From contig NZ_JBHTHA010000048.1 in NCBI RefSeq assembly GCF_042676385.1, positions 66,900 through 130,899 of the forward strand: a DNA stretch of 64,000 nt, in the 5' to 3' direction. This stretch comes from Paenibacillus_E sp042676385 (lineage in GTDB: Bacteria; Bacillota; Bacilli; Paenibacillales; NBRC-103111). The notes beneath the pieces are model-generated. The model was not told the DNA's origin and made no database searches. It was given only the letters and a program-made list of their open reading frames with translations. The position numbers and the translations under genes were made by a program. Shown piece by piece: positions 8,113 to 16,497 of the stretch. Positions within the stretch are counted from its first letter, which is position 1. The number at the start of each line of letters is the position of its first letter.

Positions 8113-9708
8113 TTATTTATTATACTTAAGGGATAAAATACGTGCTGCAAGCTGTATCTTAAACCGCGTGTCTTCGTCATCCAGCGAAAAGCCGCCGATT
8201 TCGATGGCTTTATCCAGACGATAACGCAGCGTTTTCGGATGAATGCTAAGCTTCTCTGCGGTTTTCTTATGCTGAAACCCATGGCGTGCCGCTTCCACGA
8301 GTGTCTCGACAAGCACGTCTCCATTGCGAGTTTGCTGAAGCGGTTTGAACATTTTTTCCAGGAACAGCTCTCTGGCATCCTCTTCACCCAGAAGAAGTCT
8401 GGGCACTAACAGATCTTCATAATCGTAAAAGTCGCCGGGCGTCAGATGCGGAAGCATCGAAACGACCTCCTGATACCCCTTTTGGACGCCAACAATTCCT
8501 TTATGCGCTCGGCTTACAGCAAACAATAGAGTCGTTTCATTCTGAAACTTCTGCCAAATCTCTTTGCCGGTTAATCGTTCCGGCAGGAGAAATGTAATCT
8601 GATTCTGGTTGTAGGATAAAAGTGTAGGCACCCCTAGAGTCAGCATTGCTCTGCGAAGTCTTTCTACAAACCTCTCGCGCTTTACAATCCCTTCGGGTGA
8701 CAAGGGCACAGGCAAAATTAAGGAAAGCAGGCCCATCCGGTACGTACCCTCCGGATCAAACCGTAATATTTCCGCGCGTTTGAGCGATTGAAGTGTCGGT
8801 TGAAAGGAGCCTTCCTGGAGCGATTCCAGAAAGGATAGTCCAATCTGCGCTTCAAAGGAGACCCGTTGTCTGAGACCTGAGATGTGCAAGGCCGTTACCA
8901 AGGAAGCGTGCTCTATCGCCCGGATTTCTAGCTCGGTCAACGAGAACTCACCTTCGATTACCCAAAGCAGTCCGACCAATTCTTTCTTGATATGAATCGG
9001 CCACACATATCTGGCCGGCAGGCTATTGCCATCATCTGCGGGCACATGCAAGGGCTGTGTATTCGTATCCGCCATAGCTTTCAGAAATGAGCAATTTTCC
9101 CGGATCATCCCGGTCGTGAAGCCTTCATCTTCCATCGGTCGCCATTCCGCTGCTTCTTCATGCCTGATGCATGATGCCAGCAATGCTCCGTCCGGATGCT
9201 CGATCGTCAAGCTGCGGCCAATTAATCTGCCCAGCAATACGGCAATGTCTTGCAAGCTCTCTGCTTCCACCGCGCTTCGCATCAGCTCCCGGTGAATGGC
9301 CTCGGATTGCTCCAGCAGTTCATATTGATTCGCAATGATCGCTCCATGAACTTCTTTGGTAATCGAGGAAAAAGGGATTTCCCAAGGGATTTCCAGCAAT
9401 GGGAAATGGTGCTTTTCCGCAGCTTCGCGGGTCGCGGCAGGGATGCTTTCGAAAAAATTGGGCACCGCAAATCCAAGCCCTGCCAGACCTATTTCCGCAA
9501 AAACACGGATGAGATCCCGCTGCTGGTCATCGTCCCGCGGCCAGGCATACCCCGTGGTCAGCATAAGATCCCCAGGATTTACCCATGGCAATGGATCCGG
9601 CAAATCAACGACATGCGTCCAGCGGATCGTGCGTTCGAGGGAGTCCGCACCAGCAACGATTCGCACACGCGATAAAGAACTAAGGCTTAACGCTTCGTTT
9701 AATTTCAT
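8113..9708 (-). CDS. PucR-family transcriptional regulator
   Basis: A 531-residue regulator. The N-terminal PucR domain (about 1-125) contains RTIRWTHVVDLPDPLPWVNPG and GDLMLTTGY. The middle is a GAF-like/CdaR region, and the C-terminal HTH_30 domain contains ARHGFQHKKTAEKLSIHPKT followed by LRYRLDKAIEI. PucR-type proteins sense nitrogen-containing metabolites and often control adjacent catabolic genes. Here it lies 85 bp upstream of gabT in the same direction, so it probably activates the transaminase and dehydrogenase genes. A long palindrome sits about 35 bp ahead of its start and could be its own operator. Confidence 0.88.
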   Translation of the reverse strand: MKLNEALSLSSLSRVRIVAGADSLERTIRWTHVVDLPDPLPWVNPGDLMLTTGYAWPRDDDQQRDLIRVFAEIGLAGLGFAVPNFFESIPAATREAAEKHHFPLLEIPWEIPFSSITKEVHGAIIANQYELLEQSEAIHRELMRSAVEAESLQDIAVLLGRLIGRSLTIEHPDGALLASCIRHEEAAEWRPMEDEGFTTGMIRENCSFLKAMADTNTQPLHVPADDGNSLPARYVWPIHIKKELVGLLWVIEGEFSLTELEIRAIEHASLVTALHISGLRQRVSFEAQIGLSFLESLQEGSFQPTLQSLKRAEILRFDPEGTYRMGLLSLILPVPLSPEGIVKRERFVERLRRAMLTLGVPTLLSYNQNQITFLLPERLTGKEIWQKFQNETTLLFAVSRAHKGIVGVQKGYQEVVSMLPHLTPGDFYDYEDLLVPRLLLGEEDARELFLEKMFKPLQQTRNGDVLVETLVEAARHGFQHKKTAEKLSIHPKTLRYRLDKAIEIGGFSLDDEDTRFKIQLAARILSLKYNK

Positions 9709-9742
9709 TTGTTTACGCTCCGTGTATAGAGTTGCACTTCTG

Positions 9743-9771
9743 AAGAGTTTATAATGCCATTATAAACTCTT
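9743..9771. promoter_or_regulatory. Perfect 29-bp palindrome upstream of the pucR-type gene
   Basis: The arms AGAGTTTATAATG and their exact complement flank a single central C at 9757, and A9743 pairs with T9771. Partial pairing continues outward through TTCT (9738-9741) and AGAA (9773-9776). There is no T-run, so an operator is more likely than a terminator. It lies 35-63 bp from the regulator's start codon. Confidence 0.6.
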
Positions 9772-9990
9772 TAGAAGCATATGCGAGTTTAATCCGCTTG
9801 GAGGGTGAGCATTTTCATATCTTCCTGTCGATCCTAGTGTGTATATCCAAGTATGGCATCTGCCCACTTCAAACAAGCAACGATGGGAAACATCGCTATT
9901 GGCCCGTTTCCATTTTGCTTTTACGTTTGCAACGCTGAAAAACATCATTACACATCAATTAGCGCCCCGTAGGGTCAAACTTGCTAATTT

Positions 9991-10033
9991 AAAAAAGCCA
10001 GAAACCCTTTACAATCAAGGATTTCTGGCTTTT
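9991..10033. terminator. Bidirectional terminator downstream of the GH4 gene
   Basis: AAAAGCCAGAAA (9993-10004) pairs with TTTCTGGCTTTT (10022-10033). A-rich and T-rich flanks on both sides allow use in both directions. It lies 18 bp beyond the alpha-galactosidase stop codon. Between it and the pucR gene (9772-9990) I see no gene. Confidence 0.85.
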
Positions 10034-10050
10034 ATTTTTGTCATGTTCTT

Positions 10051-11349
10051 TTAGTGATATTCTGGCAGCCATTTGCCGTGCGCTTCGATAAGATCGTCGC
10101 ACATTGCGATAATATCATCCATAGAAAGCTCCGCAGATGTATGCGGATCGAGCATCGCTGCATGATAAATGTGCTCGCGCTTGCGCGTAATCGCCGCTTC
10201 GATCGTCAGCAGCTGCGTATTGATGTTCGTCCGGTTGAGCGCCGCACATTGCGGAGGCAGGTCGCCTACATAGGTAGGAATGACGCCATTGCGGTCGACC
10301 AAGCAAGGCACCTCTACGCATGCTTCGCGCGGCAAGTTGGTGATCAGGCCGGTGTTCATAACGTTGCCGCCGATTTTGAACGGAATATCGGTTTCCATCG
10401 CTTCAAAGATGTAGGAAGCATATTCGTGAGAGCGTTCATGCGTCAGATTCGTATCGTTTACGAGATCGTCACGCATTTTTCCCCAGCGCGCAATCTGCTC
10501 AATACAGCGGCGCGGGTATTCATCCAGCGGAATGTTGAAACGGTCGATCAGCTCCGGATAATTCCGTTTGATGAAATAAGGATGGTATTCGGCATTGTGT
10601 TCCGAAGACTCTGTGATGTAATGGCCGAATTTCAGCATCATTTCATAGCGGACCATGTCCCAATGCTTTTCTTTTTGTTTCTCAGCCGCCCGTTTTTTAA
10701 TCTCCGGATATAAATCGACACCGTCTTTGGTTACTTCAAGCAGCCATGCCATATGGTTGATTCCGGCAATCTTGGCTTTGACGCCTTCCTTATCGATGCC
10801 CAAGCTGTCGAATAAGCCGGGAATACAAGCTTGCACACTATGGCAAAGTCCAACGGTGCGAACGCCGCCGTAGGTGTTCATCACATTCGTTAACACCGCC
10901 ATCGGGTTAGTGTAATTGAGGAACCATGCATCCGGACAAACCTCGCGAATGTCAGCGGCAAAATCGAGCATCACTGGAATTGTGCGGAGGTTGCGGAAGA
11001 TCCCTCCGATACCGACCGTGTCGGCAATCGTTTGACGCAGGCCGTATTTTTTCGGGATTTCAAAATCCGTAATGGTGCAAGGATCATAGCCGCCAACCTG
11101 GATGGCATTGACCACATATTTGGCTCCGCGCAGGGCTTCCTTCCGGTCCGTATACGCTTTCACAACACATGTGCTTCCGCTCGTCTTTTTGATGTTATTC
11201 AGCATATTTGCGGAATCCTGCAACCGCACATGATCAATGTCAAATAACGCTAGTTCAAAGCCCTGAAGAGCAGGCGTCAGCATACAATCGCCAAGTACAT
11301 TTTTGGCAAATACGGTACTTCCTGCACCTAAAAAAGTAATTTTGGACAT
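10051..11349 (-). CDS. melA: GH4-family alpha-galactosidase
   Basis: A 432-residue NAD- and Mn-dependent glycosidase. The Rossmann motif is ITFLGAGSTVFAKNVLGD, and the family metal-binding residues appear as the Cys-His pair in VGLCHSVQ and the His in GINHMAWLLEV. The substrate region contains NYTNPMAVLTN. The sequence closely resembles Bacillus MelA, which hydrolyses alpha-galactosides such as melibiose by redox-assisted elimination. I chose the ATG at 11349 because GGAGG lies 10 nt upstream; the open frame extends 14 codons further without a ribosome binding site. The divergent AraC gene is the likely regulator. No sugar transporter is adjacent. Confidence 0.9.
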   Translation of the reverse strand: MSKITFLGAGSTVFAKNVLGDCMLTPALQGFELALFDIDHVRLQDSANMLNNIKKTSGSTCVVKAYTDRKEALRGAKYVVNAIQVGGYDPCTITDFEIPKKYGLRQTIADTVGIGGIFRNLRTIPVMLDFAADIREVCPDAWFLNYTNPMAVLTNVMNTYGGVRTVGLCHSVQACIPGLFDSLGIDKEGVKAKIAGINHMAWLLEVTKDGVDLYPEIKKRAAEKQKEKHWDMVRYEMMLKFGHYITESSEHNAEYHPYFIKRNYPELIDRFNIPLDEYPRRCIEQIARWGKMRDDLVNDTNLTHERSHEYASYIFEAMETDIPFKIGGNVMNTGLITNLPREACVEVPCLVDRNGVIPTYVGDLPPQCAALNRTNINTQLLTIEAAITRKREHIYHAAMLDPHTSAELSMDDIIAMCDDLIEAHGKWLPEYH

Positions 11350-11494
11350 AGGTTCGTCGCCTCCATATTGTCTTGTTCTTCTCCACTTCACTATAGCTCA
11401 GCGGCTTAATGATGCATATGGATCGAACGAACAGCAATATGGACATTTTTAGTTTTTTACGCTACCCTATGAGAAAAAAGCAAGAGGTGATCCT

Positions 11495-12355
11495 ATGAAT
11501 CCGGAACACTCTTATTTTACGATCAACATTAATCCTCTTACCACCAACGCAGATATATCGGTGCTATTTAGCGGAGAAGGCAAGCCCATCCCTCTGCATC
11601 AAATGGGCCCTGCCGTGCATGATTACTACCTGATTCATACGGTCCTCTCCGGAGAGGGCGTCTTCGAAATGCGTGATCGCTCTTACCGCTGCAGATCCGG
11701 GGACACGTTCGTCATCTTCCCTGGCGAGCTGTTCAGCTATATCGCAGATGCAGACCAACCTTGGCATTATGCATGGGTTGCTTTCGCCGGCCGAGCCGTT
11801 GGCATGACGTTATCTTCCATGGGAGTCACTCCTGAGAATGCCGTCATCTCGGGCAGCAATCCCCGCGCCATTCGGCACGTATACCGCCAAATCCGTTCCA
11901 GCTTTCAGCAGTCGGACTATCCGGTGCTTGAGGATATGGAAGCCGGAGGTTGGCTGCGTCTCCTGCTAAGTAGGCTTGGACAGACCAACCGGCATCGGGT
12001 TACCGATAAACGCGTGGCTGAATCCGAGATTGAGCGCCAAGTTTCTCAAGCGGTTCGTTATTTGGAACTTCAATACACGCAGACTGTCTCTATAGAATCA
12101 TTGGCCCATTCGATTGGCTATCATCGTACTTATTTATGCAAAATGTTCAAGCAATATATCGGACTGTCCCCGATGCAATATTTGCTCAAAATTCGAATGG
12201 AACGCGCGAAGCAGCTGCTGGAAACCTCTATGACCATTGATCAGGTTGCCTCTTCGGTCGGATTCAACGATGCTTTGTATTTTTCCAAGCAATTTCGCAA
12301 ATGGAACGGCGTGGCTCCTTCCGCTTATCGAAAGCAGTGCGCTAATTTTCTGTGA
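11495..12355 (+). CDS. AraC-family regulator with cupin sensor domain
   Basis: A 286-residue regulator. The N-terminal cupin-like ligand domain (about 20-130) includes DYYLIHTVLSGEGVFEMR and GDTFVIFPGELF. The C-terminal pair of helix-turn-helix units includes SIGYHRTYLCKMFKQYIGLS and VGFNDALYFSKQFRKWNGV with the APSAYRK ending. AAGAGGTG lies upstream of the ATG. It is divergent from the alpha-galactosidase with a 145-bp shared control region, so it most likely activates that gene in response to an alpha-galactoside (inferred from position). Confidence 0.88.
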   Translation: MNPEHSYFTININPLTTNADISVLFSGEGKPIPLHQMGPAVHDYYLIHTVLSGEGVFEMRDRSYRCRSGDTFVIFPGELFSYIADADQPWHYAWVAFAGRAVGMTLSSMGVTPENAVISGSNPRAIRHVYRQIRSSFQQSDYPVLEDMEAGGWLRLLLSRLGQTNRHRVTDKRVAESEIERQVSQAVRYLELQYTQTVSIESLAHSIGYHRTYLCKMFKQYIGLSPMQYLLKIRMERAKQLLETSMTIDQVASSVGFNDALYFSKQFRKWNGVAPSAYRKQCANFL

Positions 12356-12434
12356 AACTTACCATATTAATGAATGAAATGAATTGTATGTTAATCTTTC
12401 TTTCGGGTAATCTACCTTAAGAAGGAGTTGGTCC

Positions 12435-12950
12435 GTGTTGGTTGCTGTCCTATATTCAATTCTTTGGATTCTAGCTGCCTTCAAACTCGCCGATCGCAAC
12501 TGGAAACCCTATTATCCGACGATTCTATTCGCGTCACTCAGCAATTTGTTATACGAATTGATTTGTTATAATTATCAGCTCTGGCAGATGGAGCCCAACG
12601 GTGTGAAATACGCCATGATCCCCATTCTGCTGCTTTGCTTGATTGGCATGCCCCTCTCGACATGGGTTTATCTCTCGCATTATCCGGCAGATCGTTCGCT
12701 TTTGCAAAGGTTCAAGTATATCCTTTTATTCACAGCTCTTTTTGTCGTGCTCGAATATATTTCAGTGAAATTGGGAGCGATTACCTACCACAACCGGTGG
12801 AATCTATTATGGTCAACACTTTTCGATATCATCATGTTTATCATGCTGCGCGTCCATTTCCGCAATCCTCTAATCGGCATTGCCTGCTCTGTCGTCTATA
12901 CAGGACTGCTTATTGTTTTATTCAATGTTACCCTTGAAAAGATGAAATGA
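12435..12950 (+). CDS. CBO0543-type multipass membrane protein
   Basis: A 171-residue integral membrane protein with about five hydrophobic segments (near 1-16, 26-45, 60-80, 92-112 and 148-165). It matches the pattern of the CBO0543 family, whose function is unknown: ILAAFKLADRNWKPYYPT near the N-terminus and TYHNRWNLLWSTLFDI in the middle. The start is GTG, with GAAGGAG 7 nt upstream. It lies 79 bp after the AraC gene and could be read from the same transcript, but its role there is unclear. Confidence 0.75.
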   Translation: MLVAVLYSILWILAAFKLADRNWKPYYPTILFASLSNLLYELICYNYQLWQMEPNGVKYAMIPILLLCLIGMPLSTWVYLSHYPADRSLLQRFKYILLFTALFVVLEYISVKLGAITYHNRWNLLWSTLFDIIMFIMLRVHFRNPLIGIACSVVYTGLLIVLFNVTLEKMK

Positions 12951-12954
12951 AAAA

Positions 12955-12975
12955 ACCTGAGGCAGCTCCTCAGGT
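12955..12975. terminator. Short hairpin terminator
   Basis: ACCTGAGG and CCTCAGGT (8-bp perfect stem, 5-nt loop) lie 4 bp after the membrane-protein stop. An A-run precedes and a weak CTTGGTCT tail follows. It is more convincing in the minus direction. Confidence 0.55.
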
Positions 12976-12994
12976 CTTGGTCTACTGCGGTACG

Positions 12995-13110
12995 TTCGTG
13001 AACGAACTTGTCTTTGTTAATCCGCCATCTTCTCGTCTGTAAAGATGGAAAGTATCGTTAGAGACACGACTTCATTTCCCCTCGCCCATTGCAACGATGA
13101 AAAACACCTC
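12995..13110. repeat. Dispersed intergenic repeat, copy A
   Basis: Contains the family cores CGTCTGTAAAGATG, GTTAGAGACACGACTTCA, TTTCCCCTCGCCCATTGCAA and AACGATGAAAAACACCTCTA. The same blocks recur at 26.9-27.1, 28.55-28.75, 34.77-34.96 and 63.6-63.7 kb. No coding sequence is supported between 12951 and 13149. Confidence 0.75.
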
Positions 13111-13149
13111 TACTAGCCTACCTATTTGTCACCATACCCTTGGATTTGT

Positions 13150-14022
13150 TTATGGATACATCCGTTCAGCATCTTGAGGCAAATCCCTCACATGAACAAG
13201 ATGGGCGGTGACTCTTCGATCATCGTCATGAGGGTATTCGTACCCCAGATGCGCGGCGACTTCCAACGCAATTTGTCTAAAGAGATCAACCATGTTAAAC
13301 AGCGCCTGCCAGATATGATCGTAATTAGCGTCGGGGTATGTGCTCATCAGTTGATCCCACTGCTCTGGCGTCAGTTGTTTCTCGAAATATTTACCATATT
13401 TCCCCGAATCGACGGTAAAACCGGAACGAATGCCCACGTGCCATCGCAGCATCTTAATCAGCATGTCCCGCACCGGTTGCTCCAACATTTGTTTCGCGTA
13501 GAGCACTTCGCCTCTCCATAGTCCTTTGACGATATAGGTGCTAACCCACCAGAATTCATTGCAGCAGTTTGCGAATTGCTTGGCGGACGGCCGCAATGTG
13601 ATATAATCGGAGTCGCTTGGCGGCGGAAAGGGATCGATCCGGCCATCTTTATCAAGAAGCAGCAGGCTCAAGCTATCCCTTTCCACCTGACTAAACCTCT
13701 CCGCCGTGTACAAATTCAGATCAATTCGATTGCCGTCTGTAAATTGCATGAGAAAATTAAAAAAGTCATAAGACTCCCGAAGCTCAGAACCCATTTCTTC
13801 CGGCATCTGCATAATCATCATTTCACCGAACTGTTGGATCCAGTCACGCTCGCGTACGAAGGAATCAACCTCCGTGACCACATAGACGATGTCATAATCC
13901 TGAAAACAATCGCGCGGCGCATTCTTATTCAGTCGCGATCCATTCATGATGACTGCCCTTACCTGTTCATTTTTTTCGGCATAACCAACGATGAGCGCTA
14001 GCATCTCTTCCTCGTTTCGCAT
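13150..14022 (-). CDS. AadK/ANT(6)-like aminoglycoside 6-adenylyltransferase
   Basis: A 290-residue member of the streptomycin adenylyltransferase family, close to the usual length of about 285. The nucleotidyltransferase motif is NGSRLNKN followed by CFQDYDIVYVV, giving the Gly-Ser and the two metal-binding acidic residues. A third acidic residue falls in GNRIDLNLY. The region NEFWWVSTYIVKGLWRGEV matches the C-terminal helical part of the family. Such enzymes transfer AMP to streptomycin, but many chromosomal homologues have no shown resistance phenotype. It is divergent from the small gene at 14110 and followed by a dispersed repeat. Confidence 0.85.
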   Translation of the reverse strand: MRNEEEMLALIVGYAEKNEQVRAVIMNGSRLNKNAPRDCFQDYDIVYVVTEVDSFVRERDWIQQFGEMMIMQMPEEMGSELRESYDFFNFLMQFTDGNRIDLNLYTAERFSQVERDSLSLLLLDKDGRIDPFPPPSDSDYITLRPSAKQFANCCNEFWWVSTYIVKGLWRGEVLYAKQMLEQPVRDMLIKMLRWHVGIRSGFTVDSGKYGKYFEKQLTPEQWDQLMSTYPDANYDHIWQALFNMVDLFRQIALEVAAHLGYEYPHDDDRRVTAHLVHVRDLPQDAERMYP

Positions 14023-14109
14023 TCGAGCCCTCCCTTATATCTGATTGATATTAATCATAAAAGCCATTGTGATATAATGCAAAGAATCAGTATGTGGAGG
14101 TAGAGATGC

Positions 14110-14283
14110 ATGAAAATATACGTAATCCTCTCGTTTAACGAAGATGGAATGGACAATGTTTATGTAGGCACGGACGAGGAAAGAGCCCTTTCCTTCAAAA
14201 CGTCCGATTTTGAAAATTGCGATGCTCTTTTCGTAGAAATATGGGAAGACGGAGAGAAGACGGACGATTACCGTCTGGAGTAA
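14110..14283 (+). CDS. Small acidic protein, 57 aa, unknown function
   Basis: ATG at 14110 with GGAGG 9 nt upstream (14096-14100), and an extended -10 box TGATATAAT (14070-14078). The product starts MKIYVILSFNEDGMDNVYVG and ends TDDYRLE; it is strongly acidic and without membrane segments. A clear intrinsic terminator follows 6 bp after the stop. Promoter, ribosome binding site and terminator together argue that this is a real short gene. I do not recognise the family. Confidence 0.72.
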   Translation: MKIYVILSFNEDGMDNVYVGTDEERALSFKTSDFENCDALFVEIWEDGEKTDDYRLE

Positions 14284-14289
14284 CAAAGA

Positions 14290-14324
14290 AAAGCAATAAC
14301 CCTAAAGCGAAGGGCTATTGCTTT
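14290..14324. terminator. Intrinsic terminator after the 57-aa gene
   Basis: AAAGCAATAACCCT pairs with AGGGCTATTGCTTT around a 7-nt loop (one mismatch), followed by a run of seven T. It also lies at the end of the convergent acetyltransferase gene and may serve both. Confidence 0.88.
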
Positions 14325-14328
14325 TTTT

Positions 14329-14841
14329 CTAGTTCGGATAAATAAGCCGTTTTGCATAACAATGCCTTGGCAGGCCGCCATACATGGGACGGGTGAATTG
14401 AAGCAAGAAGCCTGATGCCTCCAAATTACGCCGGCTGACGTGATTGTCCGGATGAACCGTCGAGTACAGATGTAAGCAGCCGCGAGCCCTAGCACGCTCT
14501 TCCCTCAGCTCGTGAAAGCGACGCTGCAAACCTTGTCCCCTTGCGGATTCATGCACGACGGTTGCATCCAGAACGGCCACCCGCGTCAGCTCTGTCTCCG
14601 GCACGCCAAACTCCCTTCCCAGATTTTTTGACCCGGGTCCGGGGAATGCAAGTACCGTGTAGGCAACGAGACGGGCTTCCACATAAGCGCCATAGATCTC
14701 CCCTTGATTTTCTATAAGAGCGTGCAAGCTGTCCTCATCGTCCATAGCGAAAAACGATTGAGCGGGAAGACGCGACACCACGTCGATCATCAGCTTATGC
14801 ACCTCGGGAATTTCTTCATGCCCAATTCTACGTATTTCCAC
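14329..14841 (-). CDS. GNAT-family N-acetyltransferase
   Basis: A 170-residue protein with a GNAT core. The acetyl-CoA pyrophosphate loop is ESARGQGLQRRF, preceded by the strand VLDATVVHE and followed by LYSTVHPDNHVSRRNLEASGF. The substrate is unknown. I set the start at the GTG at 14841, which has GGGAGG 9 nt upstream; the frame extends seven codons further to a TTG without its own ribosome binding site. It is the last gene of a minus-strand cluster with an MFS permease, a DMT transporter and a Crp-type regulator. Confidence 0.85.
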   Translation of the reverse strand: MEIRRIGHEEIPEVHKLMIDVVSRLPAQSFFAMDDEDSLHALIENQGEIYGAYVEARLVAYTVLAFPGPGSKNLGREFGVPETELTRVAVLDATVVHESARGQGLQRRFHELREERARARGCLHLYSTVHPDNHVSRRNLEASGFLLQFTRPMYGGLPRHCYAKRLIYPN

Positions 14842-14865
14842 AATGAGCAACCTCCCAAACAATGA

Positions 14866-16032
14866 TTACCTCGCTACGATCTTGGCACTCTCGAATCTTT
14901 GCCCATACCTTCTATGCAGGACGAAACTGAGCAGCAACCCAGCCGTAGAAAGCACCGATATCGACAAATACAACTTGTGGCCTCCCAAGACTTCATACAC
15001 CCACCCGCCAAGATAGGAAGCTACGATGCCCGAAACTCCAAAGAAAAGTAAAGCCAGCACCGTCTGCCCCGTGGCCTTCCACTCCTCAGGAACGATCCGG
15101 TAAAGATATTGGATGGCCGCGGAGTAAAAAACAGGGAATGTAAAGATCTGCAGCAGCTGCAAATACGTTAACCAGTGCGGATCAGTGATCCATGCCGACA
15201 GAAAGAACCGCAAAGCATAAAAGAAGCTGGCAAACGCTATGAGAATCATCTCTTTCCCTTTTCGCAACCACCAGAAACTAAGCGCAAAGACGAGAATCTC
15301 ACTTCCCGCAGCCAGAAACCATGCTTGACCGACCAGGTCAGAGGTTCCGCCCAATTGCCGGATATAGACGCCAAGATAAGTATCATTGATACGCTGAGGT
15401 ACCGCAGAAACAAAAATCAGTACCAGAAACCAAACTGTCTCGCGGTGACTCAAAAAATTGCGCAAACTTTTGATCGATACCGGCTTCCCCGTCGCCGGCG
15501 CATCCGGCAAGCCGAGACAGACCAGAAAACCGATCACCCCGATTCCCGCAAACAACAACGCAAGGCTTTGCATGCCAAAATACAGCATCGCATAGCCGAC
15601 AACAAGCGACATGACCGCGTACCCGACTGCTCCGAACGTACGAACCGAGCCATAGCTCACTTTATTTGCCTCAGCCGTTTGAAAATTGAGACTTTCCGTA
15701 AGCGGATCTAATGGCATCAAGAAGAAATAAAGCAACATGGTAAAGAGCAAGAGCACTATAAAACTACCCGAAGCGTACAAAAAATACCCAACAAAGGTAG
15801 AGCAGACTAGCAGAAGCAGCATTATCTTTTTAACAGTTTTCGTCCGGTCGCTTATCATCCCCCATAATGGTTGGGAAAAGATCGTGACAATCCCCCCGGT
15901 GCCAATAATAAGTCCGATCTTCGAAGTCGGGAGACCCTGCGCATCCATGTAGACCGGTAGAAAGGAAACGAATAAAGCTAGAAGTGCAAAGTAAAGAAAA
16001 TTAAACGTCCGTAATAAATAGGTTGAATTCAT
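14866..16032 (-). CDS. MFS transporter of the LacY/PPP-like (MFS_1_like) type
   Basis: A 388-residue permease with twelve predicted membrane helices. It opens MNSTYLLRTFNFLYFALLAL and has the inter-helix 2-3 motif GMISDRTKTVKK and a NFQTAEANKVSYGSVRTFG-like loop after helix 4, typical of the phenylpropionate/nucleoside:proton symporter branch of the MFS. The substrate cannot be assigned. It starts 21 bp after the DMT gene and is followed closely by the acetyltransferase. A permease beside a GNAT enzyme suggests a drug or metabolite efflux and modification unit, which is inference only. Confidence 0.85.
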   Translation of the reverse strand: MNSTYLLRTFNFLYFALLALFVSFLPVYMDAQGLPTSKIGLIIGTGGIVTIFSQPLWGMISDRTKTVKKIMLLLLVCSTFVGYFLYASGSFIVLLLFTMLLYFFLMPLDPLTESLNFQTAEANKVSYGSVRTFGAVGYAVMSLVVGYAMLYFGMQSLALLFAGIGVIGFLVCLGLPDAPATGKPVSIKSLRNFLSHRETVWFLVLIFVSAVPQRINDTYLGVYIRQLGGTSDLVGQAWFLAAGSEILVFALSFWWLRKGKEMILIAFASFFYALRFFLSAWITDPHWLTYLQLLQIFTFPVFYSAAIQYLYRIVPEEWKATGQTVLALLFFGVSGIVASYLGGWVYEVLGGHKLYLSISVLSTAGLLLSFVLHRRYGQRFESAKIVAR

Positions 16033-16053
16033 CGAAATCCCTGAACCTTTCAG

Positions 16054-16482
16054 CTATCTTAATTTAAAAACAACAATGCCCGCAATAATAATGAAGACTC
16101 CCGCTAGCTTATTCCAAGCCAGCGGCACAGCCGATACGCCAAATAATCCAAATGTATCAATGACTAAAGCGAAAATTAACTGAGCTACAAGTAAAATCGC
16201 TATCGAATATGCAGGCCCCAGCTGACCGATTCCTTTCATGACCGAGAATACGATCGCCACGCCGAACATTCCGCCAAGCATATAGCCTTTGTTCACATTT
16301 TGCAATTGGCTCAAACTGCCGTCGCGAATCAGTGCAAACAGGATTAACGATACCAGAAAGCCAGACCCGTGCACGATGGTGTTCGTTAACCAAAACCCCG
16401 CTTTTTCACTCAACTTGGTGTTTAAGACACCTTGAATAGCAATAAAAACACCAGCTAATAATGAATATAGAATTCCCGCCAA
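16054..16482 (-). CDS. DMT-family YdcZ-type (DUF606) small membrane transporter
   Basis: A 142-residue protein with about five hydrophobic segments. The N-terminal SLLAGVFIAIQGVLNTKLSE and the C-terminal KLAGVFIIIAGIVVFKLR are typical of the YdcZ/DUF606 branch of the drug/metabolite transporter superfamily. Half-size members often work as dimers. It starts 15 bp downstream of the Crp-type regulator and lies 21 bp ahead of the MFS gene, so it should be in the same operon and under that regulator's control. Confidence 0.85.
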   Translation of the reverse strand: MAGILYSLLAGVFIAIQGVLNTKLSEKAGFWLTNTIVHGSGFLVSLILFALIRDGSLSQLQNVNKGYMLGGMFGVAIVFSVMKGIGQLGPAYSIAILLVAQLIFALVIDTFGLFGVSAVPLAWNKLAGVFIIIAGIVVFKLR

Positions 16483-16497
16483 GCTCTTAGCCCCTTC

